Source of the DNA: Pseudomonas sp. IPO3778
GTDB taxonomy: Bacteria > Pseudomonadota > Gammaproteobacteria > Pseudomonadales > Pseudomonadaceae
Assembly: GCF_013386825.1 (NCBI RefSeq)
Contig: NZ_JACARC010000068.1
Location: 18,261-82,260 of the forward strand
Direction: 5' to 3'
DNA length: 64,000 nt
Made by a program: the position numbers and the translations under genes. The first letter of the stretch is position 1; every line of letters starts with the position of its first letter. The notes under the pieces are model-generated. The model made no database searches. It was given only the letters and a program-made list of their open reading frames with translations, and had not been told where the DNA came from. Positions 60,865 through 64,000 of the stretch are shown here, in pieces.

Positions 60865-61716
60865 ATGTTCGATCCCGTGTTATTGCGCAGTTTTGTCGCC
60901 GTGGTGTATTGCGGCAACTTCACCCGTGCGGCCGAGCGCCTGCATTTGACCCAGTCCACCGTCAGCCAACAGATCCGCCGCCTGGAAGACGCGCTTGGCA
61001 GCCAGGTGCTTGACCGCGATCAGCGCCGCGTGGTGGCCACGGTCGAGGGCGAACGCTTGCTGGCCTACGCGCGGCGCATCCTGGCACTGCACGAAGAGGC
61101 CGCCGACGTGCTGATCAATCAGCAGAGCGACGGCGTGCTGCGCCTGGCGGTGCCCGAGGATTTTGCGGCCGAGCGCCTGATGCCGCTGTTGTCGGCGTTT
61201 GTGCAGGCTTATCCCCGGGTGCGCCTGGAGGTCACCAGCGGCTTGGGGCCCGAGTTGCTGCGGGCTTATCGCAGCGGTGAGTTCGACGTGCTGCTGGTCA
61301 AGCAAATGGGCGACAGCGATGACTGCCTGGCGTCCTGGCCGGAGCCGTTGTGCTGGGTGGACAGCCGCAGTGCGCCGTCCCTGGGACGTGACCCGTTGCC
61401 GCTGGTGGCGTTTCCCGCGGGCGGTCTGTACCGCAATGAAATGCTGCATCACCTTGAAGTGGGCGGCTGGCGCTGGCGCATCGGCTATTCCAGCGCGAGC
61501 CTGGCCAGCGTGTGTTCGGCAGTGGCGGCGGGGCTGGGGATCAGCCTGCTGCCGGTGCGGGTGGTGCAGGCCGGGCATGTGGTGTTGGGCGCAGACAGCG
61601 GTTTGCCGGCGGTGCAGGGCGTGCGGCTGGCGCTGTATGGCCGCACCGGCCTGGGTGCTGCGGGGCAGGCATTGTTGAGCCAATTGCGGGATTTATGTGC
61701 CAGTAACCCGCGCTGA
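60865..61716 (+). CDS. LysR-family transcriptional regulator
   Basis: A 283-residue regulator, from the ATG at 60865 (MFDPVLLRSFVAVVYCGNFTRAAERLHLTQSTVSQQIRRLE). The helix-turn-helix is at about 1-60; the effector domain is about 85-280 and slightly short. It is divergent from the deaminase-transporter operon across a 105-base AT-rich region and probably regulates it. Confidence 0.92.
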   Translation: MFDPVLLRSFVAVVYCGNFTRAAERLHLTQSTVSQQIRRLEDALGSQVLDRDQRRVVATVEGERLLAYARRILALHEEAADVLINQQSDGVLRLAVPEDFAAERLMPLLSAFVQAYPRVRLEVTSGLGPELLRAYRSGEFDVLLVKQMGDSDDCLASWPEPLCWVDSRSAPSLGRDPLPLVAFPAGGLYRNEMLHHLEVGGWRWRIGYSSASLASVCSAVAAGLGISLLPVRVVQAGHVVLGADSGLPAVQGVRLALYGRTGLGAAGQALLSQLRDLCASNPR

Positions 61717-61815
61717 GCCATGCCTTCAGGGAATATTTTGCATGCCTCAAAAGCATCCGGATTTCGTACCTCGGCGCCAGCCCGCGCAGGCCGTGGCCTT
61801 GGCGTTTCCGGATGT

Positions 61816-61872
61816 TTCGTTTATTCAATTTAGATCTATCTATAACTTTAAAGATTACTTTAAGAGATAAGC
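61816..61872 (+). promoter_or_regulatory. AT-rich presumed tonB promoter region
   Basis: An AT-rich stretch with TATAAC (61841-61846) as the best -10 candidate; no good -35. TonB genes are normally iron-regulated by Fur, but I do not see a convincing Fur box. The remainder of the 236-base gap holds CATCCGGA (61754) and its complement TCCGGATG (61807). Confidence 0.35.
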
Positions 61873-61897
61873 GTCTGGCCCCGATGATTCAGCCCTC

Positions 61898-61926
61898 GAC
61901 GGCCGCCAAGGCCCGTCGGTTTTTTT
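61898..61926 (+). terminator. Terminator-like hairpin in the tonB leader
   Basis: GACGG and CCGTC close a GC-rich hairpin followed by GG and seven T residues, ending 27 bases before the tonB ATG and 14 before its GGGGAG. It may end the LysR transcript or attenuate tonB. Confidence 0.5.
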
Positions 61927-61952
61927 GCTTAAGACCGCAGGGGAGTGAATCA

Positions 61953-62750
61953 ATGGGCAATGTCCAGACCGCCGCCAGTGCACAAGAGGCGCAGTGGCGC
62001 CAGGCACCGGGTGGTGAGTTGGTCGACCTTGGCCGGCCGCATCGCGCGCCGTTGGGGCAGTTGCGTACGCAGAAAACCCCCAAGGGTGTATTGAGTCGGC
62101 GTGAAGCGATCCTGTTGGGGATTCTCGCGCTGGCCCTGCATGGCGCGGTGATCTATTGGGTCAGCCAGAAGCCAACCCCGGTGCTGCCGATTGTGCCGCC
62201 GGAAATTCCGCCGATGACCATCGAATTTTCCCAGCCGGCCCCGCCGGTGGTGGAGCCACCACCGCCCGTGCCGCCGCCGCCACCGGTTGTCGAGCCACCG
62301 CCGCCGGTGGTCGATGAGTTGGCCGCCAAGCCGGCGCCGAAAAAAATTCCGAAACCCAAGCCGGTACCAAAGCCCGTGCCCAAGCCCGTGCCTGCGCCTG
62401 TGGTGGAGCAGCCGCCCGCGCCGCCAGTACCTGCGCCACCGGCTCCCGCACCGCCTGCGCCAGCGCCGGTAACGCCGGCCTCGGCCAACGCGGCGTACCT
62501 GAAGAACCCGGCGCCCGAATACCCGTCACTGGCCCAGCGCCGGGGCTGGGAAGGCACGGTGTTGTTGCGGGTGCACGTGCTGGCCACCGGCAAGCCGGGT
62601 GAGATCCAGGTCCAGAAAAGCAGTGGTCGCCAGCCACTCGACGAGGCCGCCCTGGCTGCCGTGAAACGCTGGAGTTTTGTACCGGCCAAGCAGGGCGATG
62701 TGGCTCAGGACGGCTGGGTCAGCGTACCGATCGATTTCAAGATTCATTAA
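61953..62750 (+). CDS. tonB: TonB energy transducer
   Basis: A 265-residue protein that transmits proton-motive force to outer-membrane siderophore and vitamin receptors. The ATG at 61953 follows GGGGAG; the frame is open to 61812. A cytoplasmic N-terminal extension of about 50 residues, as in Pseudomonas TonB1, precedes the single helix (about 50-68, AILLGILALALHGAVIYWV with the functional His). A long Pro-Val/Pro-Lys-rich periplasmic spacer (about 75-170) and the TonB C-terminal domain (about 175-265, YPSLAQRRGWEGTVLLRVHV) follow. Confidence 0.95.
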   Translation: MGNVQTAASAQEAQWRQAPGGELVDLGRPHRAPLGQLRTQKTPKGVLSRREAILLGILALALHGAVIYWVSQKPTPVLPIVPPEIPPMTIEFSQPAPPVVEPPPPVPPPPPVVEPPPPVVDELAAKPAPKKIPKPKPVPKPVPKPVPAPVVEQPPAPPVPAPPAPAPPAPAPVTPASANAAYLKNPAPEYPSLAQRRGWEGTVLLRVHVLATGKPGEIQVQKSSGRQPLDEAALAAVKRWSFVPAKQGDVAQDGWVSVPIDFKIH

Positions 62751-62804
62751 TTATTGGGCGGCGGTGTGTTGGACACATCGCCCTCTGCACAGAGGGAAAA
62801 CATC

Positions 62805-63530
62805 ATGGCATTAGCATCTCCAACTGAATCCATCGAAAGCGCGGTGATCTGGCTGCTGGTGGTCTTTTCGGTCGCCACCTGGGGCCTGGCCCTGCTCAAG
62901 GGCGTGCAGTTCGGCCGCCTCAAGTCTCAGGATCGCAAGTTCCACAAACAGTTCTGGGCGGCATCCAGCCTGGACTCGGCCGCAGAACTGGCCGAAACCA
63001 AACCCGGCGCTGCGGCTCGTGTGGCCCAGGCCGGTTACGCTGCGATCCAGGTCGGTGAGGCGCCGCACGCGGCTGATTTGAGCCAGGCGATCAACCACCA
63101 GGACCGCCTCGAACGGGCCTTGCGCCAACAAATCGTGCGTGAGCGTCGCTCCCTCGAAACCGGCTTGGCGGTGGTCGCGAGTATCGGCAGCACCTCGCCG
63201 TTTATCGGCCTGTTCGGTACGGTGTGGGGGATCATGGAAGCCTTGAAAGGCATCAGCGCTGCCGGTTCCGCCAGCCTCGAAACCGTGGCTGGCCCGATCG
63301 GTGCTGCATTGGTCGCCACCGGCGTGGGGATTGCCGTCGCGGTGCCGGCGGTGCTGGTCTACAACTACTTCCTGCGTCGCCTGAAACTCACCGCTGCTGA
63401 CCTGGACGACTTCGCCCACGACTTCTACAGCCTGGCGCAGAAGAACTCCTTCCGCGTGCTGCTGCACCCGACGCTGAGCAAGGCGGGTGGTGCCCAGGGC
63501 GGCGCGCAAAAAGTGAAGGAGGCGTCCTGA
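62805..63530 (+). CDS. exbB: ExbB (MotA/TolQ/ExbB proton channel)
   Basis: A 241-residue inner-membrane protein with three helices (about 12-32, 125-150 and 170-195). The conserved channel segment STSPFIGLFGTVWGIMEALKGI is present, as is VAGPIGAALVATGVGIAVAVPAVLVYNYF. The ATG at 62805 follows AGAGGGAAA. It lies 54 bases behind tonB and one base before exbD. Confidence 0.95.
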   Translation: MALASPTESIESAVIWLLVVFSVATWGLALLKGVQFGRLKSQDRKFHKQFWAASSLDSAAELAETKPGAAARVAQAGYAAIQVGEAPHAADLSQAINHQDRLERALRQQIVRERRSLETGLAVVASIGSTSPFIGLFGTVWGIMEALKGISAAGSASLETVAGPIGAALVATGVGIAVAVPAVLVYNYFLRRLKLTAADLDDFAHDFYSLAQKNSFRVLLHPTLSKAGGAQGGAQKVKEAS

Positions 63531-63531
63531 G

Positions 63532-63933
63532 ATGGCCTTCTCCACGCAAGACAGTGATGAGGTGCTGAGCGAGATCAACGTCACGCCGCTGGTGGACGTG
63601 ATGCTGGTGCTGCTGGTGGTGTTTATCGTCACCGCGCCGCTGTTGACCAACGCGATTCCGATCAACCTGCCCAAGACGGAGGCGGTGGCCCCGGTGGAGC
63701 AGAAAGACCCGCTGGTGGTGAGCATCGATGCGGCGGGCAAACTGTTTATCAACAAGGATGAAATCCAGCCGGAGTTGCTGGAATTCAACCTGCAGTCGGC
63801 GAAGGCCAAGGACCCGGATGTGCGGGTGCAACTGCAGGCTGACGATGGAGTGAACTACGGCGAAGTGGCGCGGGCCATGGCGTCTATCGAGCGCGCGGGG
63901 ATTACCAAGCTGTCGGTGATAACCGCACGTTAG
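63532..63933 (+). CDS. exbD: ExbD (TolR/ExbD proton channel partner)
   Basis: A 133-residue protein with one helix (about 18-38). The essential membrane aspartate is in NVTPLVDVMLVLLVVFIV (Asp about residue 23). A periplasmic domain follows. With ExbB it forms the proton-driven motor for TonB. The last 67 bases of the window after its stop show a short T-rich stretch but no firm terminator. Confidence 0.95.
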   Translation: MAFSTQDSDEVLSEINVTPLVDVMLVLLVVFIVTAPLLTNAIPINLPKTEAVAPVEQKDPLVVSIDAAGKLFINKDEIQPELLEFNLQSAKAKDPDVRVQLQADDGVNYGEVARAMASIERAGITKLSVITAR

Positions 63934-64000
63934 TTTCAAATGCCTCGACAATTTTTTGGCCGTTTCCTTGGCAGGGTGCGGCTTTTTTTTGGTTCTTCAC

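Noticed and set aside
61816..61872. Fur box before tonB
   Set aside because: The stretch is AT-rich but does not hold enough GATAAT-type hexamers in the right spacing to claim a Fur site.
1..64000. CRISPR array, prophage, insertion sequence or transposase
   Set aside because: No regularly spaced direct repeats, no phage structural genes and no transposase or integrase frames were seen; the only dispersed repeats are REPs.

Overview
The window is chromosomal DNA of a Pseudomonas, most likely of the P. fluorescens group. The evidence is dense, GC-rich coding with short intergenic gaps, eight copies of the Pseudomonas-type REP palindrome (TGTGGGAGC... / ...GCTCCCACA), and typical gene sets: oscA-sbp-cysTWA, gabDT, tonB-exbBD and a DesB-like acyl-CoA desaturase. 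The species assignment is inference from gene content; no database search was possible.

Layout. 1-15 kb: a LysR tail; a DHA2/HlyD/outer-membrane-lipoprotein tripartite efflux operon; a convergent pair of secreted proteins of unknown function (DUF3142 and a 720-residue protein); a membrane glycosyltransferase; a DUF2789 protein; and a second efflux operon of AaeB/FUSC type headed by a MarR regulator with a clear operator. 15-27 kb: two envelope proteins, the complete pgaABCD operon for poly-N-acetylglucosamine (PNAG) made from the outer membrane inward, and an autotransporter adhesin. All are biofilm or surface functions. 26.8-31 kb: small membrane proteins and lipoproteins, then a YfbK-like von Willebrand A lipoprotein, an ECF sigma factor and a probable membrane anti-sigma partner.

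31.2-39.6 kb is an AT-richer defence island. It holds a complete type I Wadjet system (jetABCD, overlapping genes) facing a two-gene module of an SMC-like ATPase and a separate small TOPRIM protein. The island abuts tRNA-Arg(CCG) at the tRNA's 3' end. The ATPase/TOPRIM pair is the best candidate here for something not fully described.

40-49 kb: gabD-gabT (GABA catabolism), a receiver-HDOD protein, a PAS-GGDEF cyclase, an acyl-CoA desaturase and a PAS-GGDEF-EAL enzyme. 49-54 kb: the sulfur-starvation locus oscA-sbp-cysT-cysW-cysA. 54-64 kb: an Mpo1-like membrane protein, a Crp-like regulator, a lone receiver domain, a divergent AraC/desaturase pair, two LysR regulators around a CynX-like transporter and a cytidine/guanine-deaminase-fold enzyme, and finally the energy-transducing tonB-exbB-exbD operon.

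Two leaders, upstream of pgaA and of the GGDEF-EAL gene, carry hairpins with GGA in the loop and the Shine-Dalgarno in or beside the stem. This shape suggests that RsmA/CsrA-type repression links PNAG export and c-di-GMP signalling.
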